DNA of 64,000 nt from Ignavibacteriales bacterium (GCA_016707285.1 JADJIA010000010.1:1-64000); one strand, 5' to 3'; shown: positions 35,961 to 46,776, counted from the stretch's first letter. Notes: a model not told the origin generated them from the sequence alone. Numbers and translations are program-made.

Positions 35961-37823
35961 ATGGATAGACAAGCAACAATCGGTTTTATTTTGATTGGCT
36001 TGATATTAATGGCGTGGTTATACTGGAGTACACCGGAGACACCACCTGAACCACCCAAATCTAAAACAGACTCAACCAAAACAGTTAAGGCAGTTCCCGA
36101 TTCTTTAGCGAAACCAAAAGTTGACACCACCGTTAAAGCTAATGAGAAAACCGCGGAATTAGTCAGTCAATTTTCTGCAGATTCTACCGGTGAAAAAACT
36201 TACACAATTGAAACCGATCTTTCGATAATCGATTTTTCATCAAAGGGTGGAACGATTAAGAGAATTTACTTTAAAGATTATGGTAATTACTATAACGACA
36301 CTCTTCCAGCCACAGCTTCCACAAGAGAAAAATCTGTTCAACTTCTCGATGATAAAAGAGGAAGCGGGCTTCGGTTTGAGTTTATGGATCAGGCGGGGAA
36401 CAGAGTATCTTCAGAAAAGATAAATTTCAGCTCAAATTTTGAAAACGACACTCTGAAAGTTACCGGGAAAGACTCTTTGGTTGTTGAGTTCACTTCAAAA
36501 AAAGATTCTCTTGGTTCAGGCTTTTCCTTTAAATATGTGATTCATGGCGATAGATACGACATCGGACTTGGACTTGGTCTGTTTAACATGCAAAATAAAA
36601 TACTCAGAAATCAGTATCAGTTGGCATGGAGAAATGGATTAAACCATGTTGAACAATACACAAAAGATGAAGGGAACTATTCAAACGCCTCTGTAATGTA
36701 TGGCGATGAACACATCATTTTTAATTCTGAATCCGGAAAAGAAGAAAAATCTGACGGCACCGTAAACTGGATATCTGTAAAAAATAAATATTTTACTTCA
36801 ACTCTTGTTCCACAAAACAGCAAAAACACACAGGGTTTTGAGTTGTCGGCAAAAAACTATCCCGTAACTCAAGATGCGATCTGGAAAGTTTTTGACGCCA
36901 CAGTAAGATTCCATTTTAACGATACATCTAAATTGTACACAAACAATTTTACCTGGTACCTCGGACCCGCAGATTATAAAATCTTAAGAGATTACAACAA
37001 CAATCTAACTGAAATAGTGGATTTTGGAAGTTTTTTTGGCATCAGATTTATTGTAAGACCAATTGCAGAATACTTTTTGCTTCCACTTTTTGTTTTCCTC
37101 TACTCCTTTATTCCCAATTATGGTATAGTGATAATCATCTTTTCACTTATCATAAAGATTCTTCTACATCCTCTTACAAAAAACACTTACAAGTCGATGA
37201 AGAAAATGCAGATGCTTCAGCCAAAAATTGCGGAATTAAAAGAAAAGTATAAAGACGATCCAACAAAAGTGCAAAAGGAAACCATGGCACTCTACTCAAC
37301 CTATGGCATTAATCCTGCCGGAGGTTGTTTGCCAATGATCTTGCAGATGCCTATCTTTATTGCTTTGTTTGGTGTGTTCCAAACAGCGATTCAGTTAAGG
37401 GGCGAAGGATTTATCTTTTGGATTCACGATCTTTCCAGACCGGATGTGTTGTTTACACTTCCTTTCACCATTCCTTTGTTTGGTGTAAGTGAAGTATCAG
37501 GGCTTGCTCTTCTTATGGGTGTAACAACATTTATCCAACAGAAAATGACTACCAAGGATCCTTCACAGAAGGCATTGGTATATATTATGCCGATATTCCT
37601 TACTATATTGTTTATGACTTTTCCTTCAGGTTTGAATCTCTATTATTTCATGTTCAATCTGTTCTCCATCGCTCAACAGCAATATGTCAACAAATTTGGA
37701 GCACAGGAAGAATTGGTTCCGATACCTGCTGACAAAAGGAAAAAAGGTTTTATGGCAAAACTTACTGAAGCTGCAGAAAAAAGTGCTCAATCTCAGCAGT
37801 CTCAGAAAAAGAAAAAAAAGTAA
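35961..37823 (+). CDS. yidC: Membrane protein insertase YidC
   Basis: The 620-residue protein has an N-terminal helix (IGFILIGLILMAWLYWS, 7-23), a large periplasmic domain (about 60-350), and the five-helix insertase core with IIIFSLIIKILLHPLTK and the SMKKMQMLQPKIAELKEKYK amphipathic loop (about 414-433). It ends in QKKKKK, a basic tail that may touch ribosomes. It inserts and folds inner-membrane proteins, alone or with SecYEG. Length is normal for the Gram-negative form. Confidence 0.95.
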   Translation: MDRQATIGFILIGLILMAWLYWSTPETPPEPPKSKTDSTKTVKAVPDSLAKPKVDTTVKANEKTAELVSQFSADSTGEKTYTIETDLSIIDFSSKGGTIKRIYFKDYGNYYNDTLPATASTREKSVQLLDDKRGSGLRFEFMDQAGNRVSSEKINFSSNFENDTLKVTGKDSLVVEFTSKKDSLGSGFSFKYVIHGDRYDIGLGLGLFNMQNKILRNQYQLAWRNGLNHVEQYTKDEGNYSNASVMYGDEHIIFNSESGKEEKSDGTVNWISVKNKYFTSTLVPQNSKNTQGFELSAKNYPVTQDAIWKVFDATVRFHFNDTSKLYTNNFTWYLGPADYKILRDYNNNLTEIVDFGSFFGIRFIVRPIAEYFLLPLFVFLYSFIPNYGIVIIIFSLIIKILLHPLTKNTYKSMKKMQMLQPKIAELKEKYKDDPTKVQKETMALYSTYGINPAGGCLPMILQMPIFIALFGVFQTAIQLRGEGFIFWIHDLSRPDVLFTLPFTIPLFGVSEVSGLALLMGVTTFIQQKMTTKDPSQKALVYIMPIFLTILFMTFPSGLNLYYFMFNLFSIAQQQYVNKFGAQEELVPIPADKRKKGFMAKLTEAAEKSAQSQQSQKKKKK

Positions 37824-37880
37824 CGGACCAACAATAGAAGATGTTTCGTTATGCGAATTATTGGAAGTTTTTGTGGTTTG

Positions 37881-40583
37881 ATGAAAACCATTCTTATCTC
37901 TATTTTATTTTATGTGTCGTTATACTCCCAGTATAACGACACCCTCTATTTAACTCTCGACCACAACGAAGTTACACATCCCTTTGGGATCAAGTATCGT
38001 CAACCCTCACTCTATCCAAATATTTCTTATGCCCTTAGTGGCGGTGGTGCCAGAGGAATAGCACAGATTGGCGTCCTGAGAGCTCTTGAAGAAAACGGAA
38101 TTTATCCTAACACCATAGTTGGCACCAGTATCGGGAGCATAGTAGGGGGATTATACAGTCTCGGGTATTCTGTTGATGAACTCGATTCCCTTGCTGATAT
38201 CATCGACTGGAATTCAATCATTTCAATCGGTTCGAGGGAAAATCGTAATAATCTTTATATCGATCAAAAAATAACGGAAGACCGGGCGGTTTTTTCACTC
38301 AGATTAGACGGGTTTACACCTATCATCCCCAACTCTATAAACGACGGTCAAAAACTGCTTAATCAATTAAATCTGCTTTCTTTCCAATCTCCAATTGGTG
38401 TTAAAAATGATTTTGACGAATTGGAGTACAAATTCAGGGCAGTGTGCACCGATCTTACAACCGGTGAACCATTTGTTATAAAAGAAGGATCGATACCGAG
38501 AGCAATCAGGGCAAGTTCCAGTGTCTCGTTTTTTCTCTCCCCCGTCGAGTATGATTCAACTCTGTTGGCTGATGGCGGTCTGGTGGCTAATATCCCGGTC
38601 TCAATTGCTAAATCTCTCTCTAACAGTCTTGTTCTGGCAGTAAACTCAACAAGTCCACTTCAACCAAAAGATTTATTAAAATATCCATGGGTACTCGCCG
38701 ATCAATTTGTAAGTATCCCAATGAAAAAACTGAACGAGAAAGAAGCAGAGCTTGCCGATGTTTTGGTAACTCCGGTAATTGGTAATAAAAACTCAGGAGA
38801 TTTTACCGGTTTTGATTCACTTATAGACGAAGGATACAGAGCAGGCAAGATAGCGGCTGCGGAATTAATTCAGAAAATAGATCATCTTTTAACACAGTCA
38901 CTTAATGAAAAAGATACTGTAATAGAAAATATATTTCCTGATCCGGCATGTAAATACGCAGCAGGAATTCTCGCAAATACAATCAGAAATGGAAGAGTTA
39001 ATCTTCGCGATGTTTACAAGGAATTAATCCATCTCGAAAAAAAGGCCGGATTTAAAGAGATTCGAGCTTTTATAACCAAAGATGAGTTTAGCCGTAATGT
39101 TTTGAAGGTTGAACCAATAGAGTATGGATTTGTTACCAGGGTTAAAATCAAAATAGATGGAGTTGACACAACCTTTGCTGATACCTCCCTTATTCCTATC
39201 ACCGGCGAAAATTTTTCTCCACAAAGAGCAATTAATTACATCAAAGGTGTAATTAAATATTTCAGAAGAGAGGGAAATGCTCTTTTTTCTCTTGTATCAT
39301 CATCCTTCGATGAGAATACAGGCGTCTTTTTGATGAACTTTGATGGCGGAAGAATTAGTGAAATTGTAATTACCGGACATGTAAAATCCAACCCTACTGT
39401 AATTCTAAGAGAACTTCCTGTTGACAGAGGAGAAATGCTTGATTTGGATAAACTTAAATCAGGACTTGATAATCTGTATTCCACCGGATTATTTGAGAAT
39501 TTCACAATTAATGTGATAAAAAGAGATAATAAAAACATCCTCGAGATGGAAGTAAACGAAAAAATATCTCAAATAGCACGACTTGGATTTAAAGTTGATA
39601 ACGAAAATGCGCCGCAGGTTAATGTTGATATAAGAGATGCAAATATCTTTTCATCCGGAAGCGAATTGGGATTAATTATGTTTCTTAGCCCAAGGAAAAT
39701 ATCCGGAGAGATCGAGTCGCGCTCAAACAGAATTTTTAATACATACCTTACATATAAATTAGGCTTTCACTATTCCCACAGAGATATTTTTACATACATT
39801 GATGATCCCAGAGGAACAGGTAATTTTTATACAAAGACGAGGTTTGGTGAATACAGGCAAACGCTTGCGGGAGCATCATTTTGGATGGGAACACAAGTGG
39901 GCAGGTTTGGAAACATTATTGCAAAAGCAAAGTATGAATTAAACAGAATTGAGAACATAACCGCAAGTGAGGGTCTGTTATACGATGCTCCCATATTCAG
40001 CCTGAACCTTTCAACAACTATTGATACAAAAAACAAATACCCTTATTCCACCGAAGGGATTTTATTTAATGGTTTTTACGAAACAGGCTTAAGTTTTTTG
40101 AGTGCCGAAACAGGTTACACCAATTTTGGGGCGAAACTTGACGCTTTTATTCCGATTTCCTCGTCAATTACGGTAATAGCATCGGGTGAAATTGGTTTTG
40201 CCGATCAAACACTTCCTCTCACTCAACAATATTCTCTGGGTGGATTAAGATCCTTTTATGGAATGTACCAGGATGAAATAAGGGGAAGACAGTTACTGAA
40301 ACTGGGACTCGAATACAGATATCAACTTCCGTTTAAGATATTTTTTGATACTTATCTTAATGCCGGGTATAATATCGGGTCGATGTGGGAAAAAGAAGAA
40401 AAAATTAAAATTAAAGATCTTCGGCATTCAATTGGTATCGGAATCTCTTTTGATACTCCAATTGGTCCCGCAGATTTTGCCCTGGGAAGAAGCTTCCTTT
40501 TGGAAAAAGACATTCTTATCGGAGGTGGCCCCGTTACCTGGGGTCCGGTTATCTTCTACTTCTCAATCGGATATTACTACTGA
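37881..40583 (+). CDS. Patatin-like phospholipase with POTRA and Omp85 barrel
   Basis: From ATG 37881 the 900-residue product has a signal peptide (ILISILFYVSLYSQ), a patatin domain with the oxyanion motif GGGARG, nucleophile elbow GTSIGS and DGG, a POTRA-like segment (ISEIVITGHVKSNPTVILRE, about 500-575) and a C-terminal barrel ending FYFSIGYYY. This is the layout of PlpD-like type Vd autotransporters, which place a phospholipase A at the outer membrane. A start at 37851 would precede the signal by ten residues. It follows yidC by 57 bases; cotranscription is possible. Confidence 0.88.
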   Translation: MKTILISILFYVSLYSQYNDTLYLTLDHNEVTHPFGIKYRQPSLYPNISYALSGGGARGIAQIGVLRALEENGIYPNTIVGTSIGSIVGGLYSLGYSVDELDSLADIIDWNSIISIGSRENRNNLYIDQKITEDRAVFSLRLDGFTPIIPNSINDGQKLLNQLNLLSFQSPIGVKNDFDELEYKFRAVCTDLTTGEPFVIKEGSIPRAIRASSSVSFFLSPVEYDSTLLADGGLVANIPVSIAKSLSNSLVLAVNSTSPLQPKDLLKYPWVLADQFVSIPMKKLNEKEAELADVLVTPVIGNKNSGDFTGFDSLIDEGYRAGKIAAAELIQKIDHLLTQSLNEKDTVIENIFPDPACKYAAGILANTIRNGRVNLRDVYKELIHLEKKAGFKEIRAFITKDEFSRNVLKVEPIEYGFVTRVKIKIDGVDTTFADTSLIPITGENFSPQRAINYIKGVIKYFRREGNALFSLVSSSFDENTGVFLMNFDGGRISEIVITGHVKSNPTVILRELPVDRGEMLDLDKLKSGLDNLYSTGLFENFTINVIKRDNKNILEMEVNEKISQIARLGFKVDNENAPQVNVDIRDANIFSSGSELGLIMFLSPRKISGEIESRSNRIFNTYLTYKLGFHYSHRDIFTYIDDPRGTGNFYTKTRFGEYRQTLAGASFWMGTQVGRFGNIIAKAKYELNRIENITASEGLLYDAPIFSLNLSTTIDTKNKYPYSTEGILFNGFYETGLSFLSAETGYTNFGAKLDAFIPISSSITVIASGEIGFADQTLPLTQQYSLGGLRSFYGMYQDEIRGRQLLKLGLEYRYQLPFKIFFDTYLNAGYNIGSMWEKEEKIKIKDLRHSIGIGISFDTPIGPADFALGRSFLLEKDILIGGGPVTWGPVIFYFSIGYYY

Positions 40584-40675
40584 TTTATAACACAACAATT
40601 TTGGTAAATTATTGATAATTTGCCCATTCGTTTTTTATAATCTTGAAAATCAATTTGTTAACAGACAGGACGGCA

Positions 40676-41218
40676 ATGGAAGGAACAATTCGCTCCACAA
40701 CAATTCTTGGTATTATCCACAACGGTCAGGCTGCCATTGGTGGCGATGGACAAGTTACACTTGGAAACACCATTATGAAACACAACGCACTGAAAATAAG
40801 AAAAATTTCAGGTGGCAAAGTACTCTGTGGATTCGCAGGTGCATCAGCAGACGCTTTCACTTTAATGGAAAGGTTTGAAGATAAACTTGAGCAATACCGC
40901 GGTAATGTTAATCGTGCCGCAGTGGAACTTGCTAAAGAATGGAGAACCGACCGTTATTTAAGAAAACTTGAAGCACTTCTTGCTGTGGTTTCAGCCGACA
41001 CCGCACTTATCATCTCAGGAAACGGAGATGTTATTGAGCCACAGGATCAAATAGTTGCAATAGGATCGGGAGGCAATTATGCACTTGCAGCAGCCAAAAT
41101 GTTGAAAAAATACAGCACTCTGTCGGCGGCAGAGATAGCAAAAGAAAGCCTTTCTACCGCATCTGAGATTTGCATCTACACTAACACAAATATTAATGTT
41201 GAAATAATCGAAAATTGA
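40676..41218 (+). CDS. hslV: HslV protease subunit
   Basis: From ATG 40676 the 180-residue product begins MEGTIRSTTILGI, aligning its TTIL with the N-terminal catalytic Thr of HslV, which implies removal of a six-residue leader. GFAGASADAFTLMERFE and ELAKEWRTDRYLRKLEALL are family hallmarks. HslV forms the double hexamer proteolytic core of the HslUV complex. A TTG-started longer frame to 40643 is not supported. Confidence 0.94.
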   Translation: MEGTIRSTTILGIIHNGQAAIGGDGQVTLGNTIMKHNALKIRKISGGKVLCGFAGASADAFTLMERFEDKLEQYRGNVNRAAVELAKEWRTDRYLRKLEALLAVVSADTALIISGNGDVIEPQDQIVAIGSGGNYALAAAKMLKKYSTLSAAEIAKESLSTASEICIYTNTNINVEIIEN

Positions 41219-42597
41219 AAGAAATAGCTTTGGATTTAATTGAACTCAATGAACTTACCCCTACACAGATAGTTGGTGAGTTAAATAAGTATATTATTGG
41301 TCAGGACGATGCAAAAAGGGCTGTGGCAATAGCGCTAAGAAACAGGTGGAGGCGTCAGCAGATTCAGGGTGAGCTCCGTGAAGAGATTATGCCAAACAAT
41401 ATAATTTTAATTGGACCTACCGGCGTTGGTAAAACTGAAATTGCCCGTCGTCTTGCCAAGTTGGTTGAGGCACCTTTTGTAAAAGTTGAGGCATCAAAGT
41501 TTACAGAAGTTGGATATGTCGGCAGAGATGTTGAATCCATAATCAGGGACCTTGTAGAATTTTCTGTTAATCTTGTTAAATCGGAACGCACCGCTTTAGT
41601 TAAAGCAAAAGCCATAGCAATGGCAGAAGAAAGAATTCTTGATATTCTTATTCCACCTGTCAGAAAACCTTACGCCGGTGAAGTTGAAGAGGAACAGGGG
41701 AGTGAAGCATATCAGAATCAAAAAACCCGTGAGTGGATGAGAGAAAAACTGAGAAACGGCGAACTCGACGAAAAGATGGTTGAATATGATATCCACCAGG
41801 CAAATGTTGGAATGCAGATTATGGGACCTTTTGGTGGCGATGATATTGGTATCAATATCCAGGAACTGATGTCTTCCGTTATGCCCAAAAAGAAGAAGAA
41901 AAGAAAAACATCCATCAGAGAAGCCCGCGAAATTATGGCTGAAGAGGAAGCTCAAAAACTGATTGACCTCGATTCAGTTTATAAAGAAGCCGTTTACAGA
42001 GCCGAAAACTCCGGAATAGTTTTTATAGACGAAATTGACAAAATCGCCGGTGGTGGAAAAGGACACGGACCTGATGTATCCCGTGAGGGAGTTCAGCGAG
42101 ACCTTCTTCCAATAGTTGAAGGATCAAATGTTAACACCAAATATGGTGTGGTAAAAACCGATCATATCCTTTTTGTTGCATCAGGTGCTTTTCATGTCTC
42201 TAAACCTTCTGATCTTATTCCCGAATTGCAGGGAAGATTTCCAATTCGTGTTGAATTAAAAAGTCTCACAGAAGATGACTTTATAAAGATTCTTACCATT
42301 CCCAGGAATGCACTTCTTAAACAATATACTGCACTTTTGGAAGTTGAAGGAGTTAGTGTAATATTTAAAGAAGATGGAATAAGAGAAGTTGCACGGCTTG
42401 CACAAAAAGCCAACGAGCAGGTTGAAAATATCGGTGCAAGAAGATTACACACGATCCTGACAACCCTTCTTGACGATATTCTTTTTAGTGTTCCCGATGT
42501 AATGCCGGATCATGTGATTGAAATTACGGGAGAGATGGTACGACAAAAACTTGAGCGGATTGTAACCGACAGGGATCTTAGTAAATATATCCTTTAA
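41215..42597 (+). CDS. hslU: HslU ATPase subunit
   Basis: The 460-residue AAA+ unfoldase has Walker A GPTGVGKTEI (about 63-72), sensor and Walker B IVFIDEIDKIAGGGKG (about 270-285), the family-specific insertion domain rich in charged residues (about 150-250), and the C-terminal DLSKYIL that docks into HslV. It feeds unfolded substrates to HslV. The TTG start at 41215 overlaps the hslV stop codon (TTGA), so the two are coupled. A terminator follows. Confidence 0.95.
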   Translation: MKEIALDLIELNELTPTQIVGELNKYIIGQDDAKRAVAIALRNRWRRQQIQGELREEIMPNNIILIGPTGVGKTEIARRLAKLVEAPFVKVEASKFTEVGYVGRDVESIIRDLVEFSVNLVKSERTALVKAKAIAMAEERILDILIPPVRKPYAGEVEEEQGSEAYQNQKTREWMREKLRNGELDEKMVEYDIHQANVGMQIMGPFGGDDIGINIQELMSSVMPKKKKKRKTSIREAREIMAEEEAQKLIDLDSVYKEAVYRAENSGIVFIDEIDKIAGGGKGHGPDVSREGVQRDLLPIVEGSNVNTKYGVVKTDHILFVASGAFHVSKPSDLIPELQGRFPIRVELKSLTEDDFIKILTIPRNALLKQYTALLEVEGVSVIFKEDGIREVARLAQKANEQVENIGARRLHTILTTLLDDILFSVPDVMPDHVIEITGEMVRQKLERIVTDRDLSKYIL

Positions 42598-42604
42598 AAC
42601 TTAA

Positions 42605-42640
42605 AAGAGGCTGACACAAAAATGACAGCCTCTTTTTTTT
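42605..42640 (+). terminator. Terminator after hslU
   Basis: GAGGCTG (42607-42613) pairs with CAGCCTC (42626-42632), followed by T8. Loop and stem closely match the terminator at 4011-4044. Confidence 0.85.
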
Positions 42641-42649
42641 ATTAAATTT

Positions 42650-43054
42650 CTATTTTTTAAGAAGGTCTCTTATCTCAGTCAAAAGCTGAATATCTGCGGC
42701 GGGTGGTTTTGGGGCGGCTTCTTCTTTTTTCTTCATGGCGTTAATTGTTTTAACTGCCAGGAAAATCACAAAAGCGACTATCACAAACTCGACAACTGTG
42801 TTTATGAATGCTCCGTAGCTCAAATAAACAGGTTCAATTACTTTTTCACCTTCAGTGGTTCCTGCTTTCAGTAAAACTTTAAGATTCTTAAAATCCACTC
42901 CTCCGAGAGCAAGACCAATTGGTGGCATAACAACATCATTGATAAATGAGGCAACAATCTTACCAAATGCACCTCCAATGATAACACCCACAGCCAGATC
43001 AATTACATTTCCTCTGATTGCAAATGCCTTAAATTCCGATAACATTTTACTCAT
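42650..43054 (-). CDS. mscL: Large-conductance mechanosensitive channel
   Basis: From ATG 43054 the 134-residue product begins MSKMLSEFKAFAIRGNVIDL, followed by the first helix AVGVIIGGAFGKIVASFIND, a periplasmic loop, a second helix VEFVIVAFVIFLAVKTINAM and a basic cytoplasmic tail. MscL opens under membrane tension to release solutes. The open frame reaches 43135, but the extra 27 residues do not belong to the family. Confidence 0.95.
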   Translation of the reverse strand: MSKMLSEFKAFAIRGNVIDLAVGVIIGGAFGKIVASFINDVVMPPIGLALGGVDFKNLKVLLKAGTTEGEKVIEPVYLSYGAFINTVVEFVIVAFVIFLAVKTINAMKKKEEAAPKPPAADIQLLTEIRDLLKK

Positions 43055-43162
43055 ATTGCTTTCCTTTTTATGGTTATTTAATATGTAAAAATAAAATTTT
43101 TTTTGTGTTTTGCAACCTTTTTTAATTTCTTTCATCTAATGGAAAACAAATAAAACGAGTAT

Positions 43163-43363
43163 ATGACAAAAAAGAATTTAACAGTTACATCCATAGGGAT
43201 TGTGCTTGGTGGAGTTGCAGGATACGCATATTACCATTTCATTGGTTGCACTAACGGATGTCCAATTCAATCAAACCCCTGGCTGACAACTCTGTACGGA
43301 GCATTTACAGGATTTGTTACCACCTTTTCGTTTAAAAAGGCACCCCCTAAAGAGGAAAACTAA
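43163..43363 (+). CDS. DUF6132 family small membrane protein
   Basis: The 66-residue protein has two hydrophobic segments (about 8-25 and 42-57) around a loop GCTNGCPIQSNPWLTTLYG, the signature of DUF6132. The two cysteines suggest a disulfide or metal site in the periplasmic loop. Function unknown. It ends four bases before the convergent mfd gene. Confidence 0.7.
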   Translation: MTKKNLTVTSIGIVLGGVAGYAYYHFIGCTNGCPIQSNPWLTTLYGAFTGFVTTFSFKKAPPKEEN

Positions 43364-43367
43364 CCGC

Positions 43368-46300
43368 TTAATCTTCTGTCAGGTTTTCCTTTTTTACTCC
43401 GTAAAGCGACATTATCTCATTAAAAAGATCTGATAACCAGATGATCATCATTTCGGGTGATTCATGTTTGTTTTCGATAGTCAACTTCATTGAGTCTCTC
43501 TGCTGATCAAATTTTATATCATTTCGATATTTTGTCATAACCAGGTGGAGAAGTACCTTAAAGTTGTATTCGTAAAATTCTTCTCTGTCGCTCGGAGGTA
43601 ACACCAATATCATTCTGTTCTTTTGAATGATGACCCGTTCAAACATGGCAAATGAAGCATAATACCTCATTTGTGCTGTTGCAATCAGTCTTTTTGCAGT
43701 GATTGGCAACAGACCAAACCTGTCAGAAAGCTCCTCCCTTATATCATCAATCTCTTTTAAACTTCCAGCTGAAATGAGTGAAGTGTAGAAATTTAATCGA
43801 TCAGTCTGATCAGGCATAAAGTTTTCGGGAATTCCAATTTCAAAAAATGTATCAATCTTAGGATCTGTTCTTTGAGTTGTTTTCCCCAGATGTTTAAAGA
43901 CTTCTTTAAATTCTTTGTGTTTTAATTCCTCAACAGCTTCATTAACAAGCTTCATGTAAAGATCAAAACCTACATCGGTTATAAACCCGCTCTGCTCGGT
44001 TCCAAGTAGATTACCAGCACCCCTTATTTCGAGATCACGCATTGCGAGATTAAACCCGGCACCAAGTTCGTTAAATTCTTCGATTGCTTTCAGTCGTTTT
44101 AATGTCTGCTTTTTAAGAGAGGCGAGAGCCGGAACAAGAAAATAAGCATACGCCTGCCTGTCAGATCTTCCCACCCTGCCACGCAACTGATGAAGCTCTG
44201 CAAGTCCAAACCTGTCTGCTCTGTTAACAATAATGGTATTCACATTTGGTATATCGATACCCGATTCAATAATTTTGGTGGAGAGCAGGACATTAAACTT
44301 CCTCTTCAGGAAGCCATGAATTACATCTTCCAACTGCTCGGGTGTCATTCTGCCATGGGCTATTCCAATTACAGCTTCAGGAATAAACCGTTTGATATAA
44401 TCACCAAGTTTATCGATCGACATGATTCTGTCGTGTACTATGTAAACCTGTCCGTTTCGTGCAAACTCTGCAACAAGCCACTCCCTGATTTTCAGAATAT
44501 CAAACATTTCCACTTTTGAATAAATAGGTTGTCTGTTTGCAGGTGGTGTAGCCATTATCGATAAATCGCGGGCACCATGCAACGAGAAATTGAGTGTTCT
44601 TGGAATTGGCGTTGCCGTAAGAGTCAGTGTATCCACATTAACTCTTATCGAGCGAAGTTTCTCTTTTGCCTTTACTCCAAAACGGTGTTCTTCGTCTATT
44701 ATCAAGAGTCCAAGATCTTTAAATCCAATATCTTTGGAGATTAGTCTGTGTGTACCGATGACAATATCCACTTCCCCGGCTTTAAGTTTTTCAACAATCA
44801 CTTTCTGGTTTGCTTTGTTTTGGAACCTTGACATTACCTCTATTTTCACAGGAAACTGTGAGAGCCGGTCTCTGAATGTATTATAATGTTGTTCAGCCAG
44901 GATTGTCGTTGGCACAAGTACACTAACCTGTTTGTTGTCCTGAACTGCTTTAAATGCCGCCCTGACAGCGATTTCTGTTTTCCCAAAACCCACATCACCG
45001 CAGACAAGGCGATCCATGGGACTTCGATCTTCCATGTCCTGTTTAATTTCATCTGTAACTTTTATTTGATCGGGAGTATCCTCGTAAATAAAAGATGCTT
45101 CAAGTTCTTTTTGCCATTTGGTGTCTTCGGCAAATGAGAAACCCTGACTCGATTTTCTTTGAGCATACAGTTCAATGAGATCGCGGGCAATCTCACGAAT
45201 TTTTCTTTTGGCTCTGGTTTTTGCATTTTCCCATGCTGTTGAACCGAGAACATTTATTCTGGGTTCAACCCCCTCTTTGGAAGAATACTTTTTAACAAGA
45301 TGAAGGTAGTTCAGGTTTACAAAAACAGCGCCGCCTTCGCCATAAATCAACTTCATTGACTCTTGTTCTATTTCACCAATCTTAACATTATGGAGTCCGG
45401 CATACCGGCCGATTCCGTACTCTTCATGTACAACAAAATCACCCGGCTTAATCGAGCCAAGTTCGTTTCGTCTCGACTTTTTGGCTTTTTTGTAATTTAT
45501 TACTTTGGTTCTAAAGGGTTTACCAAATATCTGATAATCAGAGAGGAAAAGCACCTTCTCTTTTTTTAAGAAAAATCCCTCTTTGAGTGGCAAAATTGTG
45601 AAAATGATCGTCCCTTCCTCAATCATCAAGCCAAATTCATCCTGCTGGTTATAGATCAGTTCCTTCAAACGATCATGTTGGATTTCGTTTTCAACGGCAA
45701 TGATAATTCTATAACCATTTTCGGAAAATTGTAGCAGCGATCTGAAGAGTAGATCGTAGTTGGCGTTAACTGCGGGGGCGGATGCTATTTCAAATTCAAT
45801 GGAATCTTTTGTTGATATCCCTGTCTCGATCAGCCAGGTGTTTCTTCCTTTGTTGATCAGACTGTGAAATGGAATTTTATTTCCTCCTTCAACAACAGGA
45901 GGGGCAACAGCGTCGTCAGAATCGGGGAAATTGTCAAGGAATGAATCATCATCATAAGGGGAAGTCTGCTCTACTTCGACAACAGGAGCATCCTCGTCAA
46001 CTATTTTTACTTCTTTGTACGAGGCTTCGCGCAGATAAAAATCTTCTCCAAATATTAGAGAGTCCTGTACATAGTCAAATATATCGTTTTCAAAGATATT
46101 CTGGTCGTTGGTGCTTAGTTCTGAGAGTTCAGGGGCGATGGTGGCGGATTCAAGAAGTTGGACTGATCTTTGGTTTTCGGGGTCAAAAAAGCGCAATGAC
46201 TCGATGAAATCACCGTCAAACTCAACTCTAACGGGGAGAGACTCACTATGAGACCAGAAATCCACAATTGCACCGCGTTGTGCATAAATTCCGCTCTCTT

Positions 46301-46772
46301 CTACATATTTGTCTTTTTTGTAGTTGTAACCCTCTAACAAAGCAATAAATCTATCATAAGTAACCGAAGCACCGGAGGTTAATTTGTATAAACTTTCAGC
46401 AAAATCATCTTTCGCCGGAAGTTTTACCAATAACAGATCATAGGTGGCAATTAGAAAATATCCACTTAGGGAAGAAAGATTATTCAATACTTCCTGAATC
46501 TTTTTAGCATTATATTCTGATATACTTATTACAGGGACATTCACCCCCATCAATTGAAGTTCAGTTGCTCTTTCCATAACCTTCCTGATATCGGGTTCCA
46601 GAATCACAATCTTTTCAAACTTCATTTTCATTTGAAGAGCGAGGAGAGATTTTGAACTTCCGGGAAGGGATGCGAGCGAGTGAACCTTCCCCTTGTTTGT
46701 GGAGAGGGTGTTGTAGATAAATTTAACTTCTTTAAAATTTCCAAATGTGGAAATTAATTCAATACCGGTCAT
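43368..46772 (-). CDS. mfd: Transcription-repair coupling factor
   Basis: The 1,134-residue protein has the UvrB-like N-terminal region, the RNA-polymerase-binding CarD-like module (LGSIKPGDFVVHEEYGIGRY, about 446-465), and a RecG-type translocase with Walker A DVGFGKTE, DEEH box IIDEEHRFG and the TRG-type GRVGRSDRQAYAYFL. It removes stalled polymerase at lesions and recruits UvrA. An acidic stretch (about 257-300, EDAPVVEVEQTSPYDDDSF) is an unusual insertion. It is the last gene of the leftward mnmG run. Confidence 0.95.
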   Translation of the reverse strand: MTGIELISTFGNFKEVKFIYNTLSTNKGKVHSLASLPGSSKSLLALQMKMKFEKIVILEPDIRKVMERATELQLMGVNVPVISISEYNAKKIQEVLNNLSSLSGYFLIATYDLLLVKLPAKDDFAESLYKLTSGASVTYDRFIALLEGYNYKKDKYVEESGIYAQRGAIVDFWSHSESLPVRVEFDGDFIESLRFFDPENQRSVQLLESATIAPELSELSTNDQNIFENDIFDYVQDSLIFGEDFYLREASYKEVKIVDEDAPVVEVEQTSPYDDDSFLDNFPDSDDAVAPPVVEGGNKIPFHSLINKGRNTWLIETGISTKDSIEFEIASAPAVNANYDLLFRSLLQFSENGYRIIIAVENEIQHDRLKELIYNQQDEFGLMIEEGTIIFTILPLKEGFFLKKEKVLFLSDYQIFGKPFRTKVINYKKAKKSRRNELGSIKPGDFVVHEEYGIGRYAGLHNVKIGEIEQESMKLIYGEGGAVFVNLNYLHLVKKYSSKEGVEPRINVLGSTAWENAKTRAKRKIREIARDLIELYAQRKSSQGFSFAEDTKWQKELEASFIYEDTPDQIKVTDEIKQDMEDRSPMDRLVCGDVGFGKTEIAVRAAFKAVQDNKQVSVLVPTTILAEQHYNTFRDRLSQFPVKIEVMSRFQNKANQKVIVEKLKAGEVDIVIGTHRLISKDIGFKDLGLLIIDEEHRFGVKAKEKLRSIRVNVDTLTLTATPIPRTLNFSLHGARDLSIMATPPANRQPIYSKVEMFDILKIREWLVAEFARNGQVYIVHDRIMSIDKLGDYIKRFIPEAVIGIAHGRMTPEQLEDVIHGFLKRKFNVLLSTKIIESGIDIPNVNTIIVNRADRFGLAELHQLRGRVGRSDRQAYAYFLVPALASLKKQTLKRLKAIEEFNELGAGFNLAMRDLEIRGAGNLLGTEQSGFITDVGFDLYMKLVNEAVEELKHKEFKEVFKHLGKTTQRTDPKIDTFFEIGIPENFMPDQTDRLNFYTSLISAGSLKEIDDIREELSDRFGLLPITAKRLIATAQMRYYASFAMFERVIIQKNRMILVLPPSDREEFYEYNFKVLLHLVMTKYRNDIKFDQQRDSMKLTIENKHESPEMMIIWLSDLFNEIMSLYGVKKENLTED

Positions 46773-46776
46773 GGTG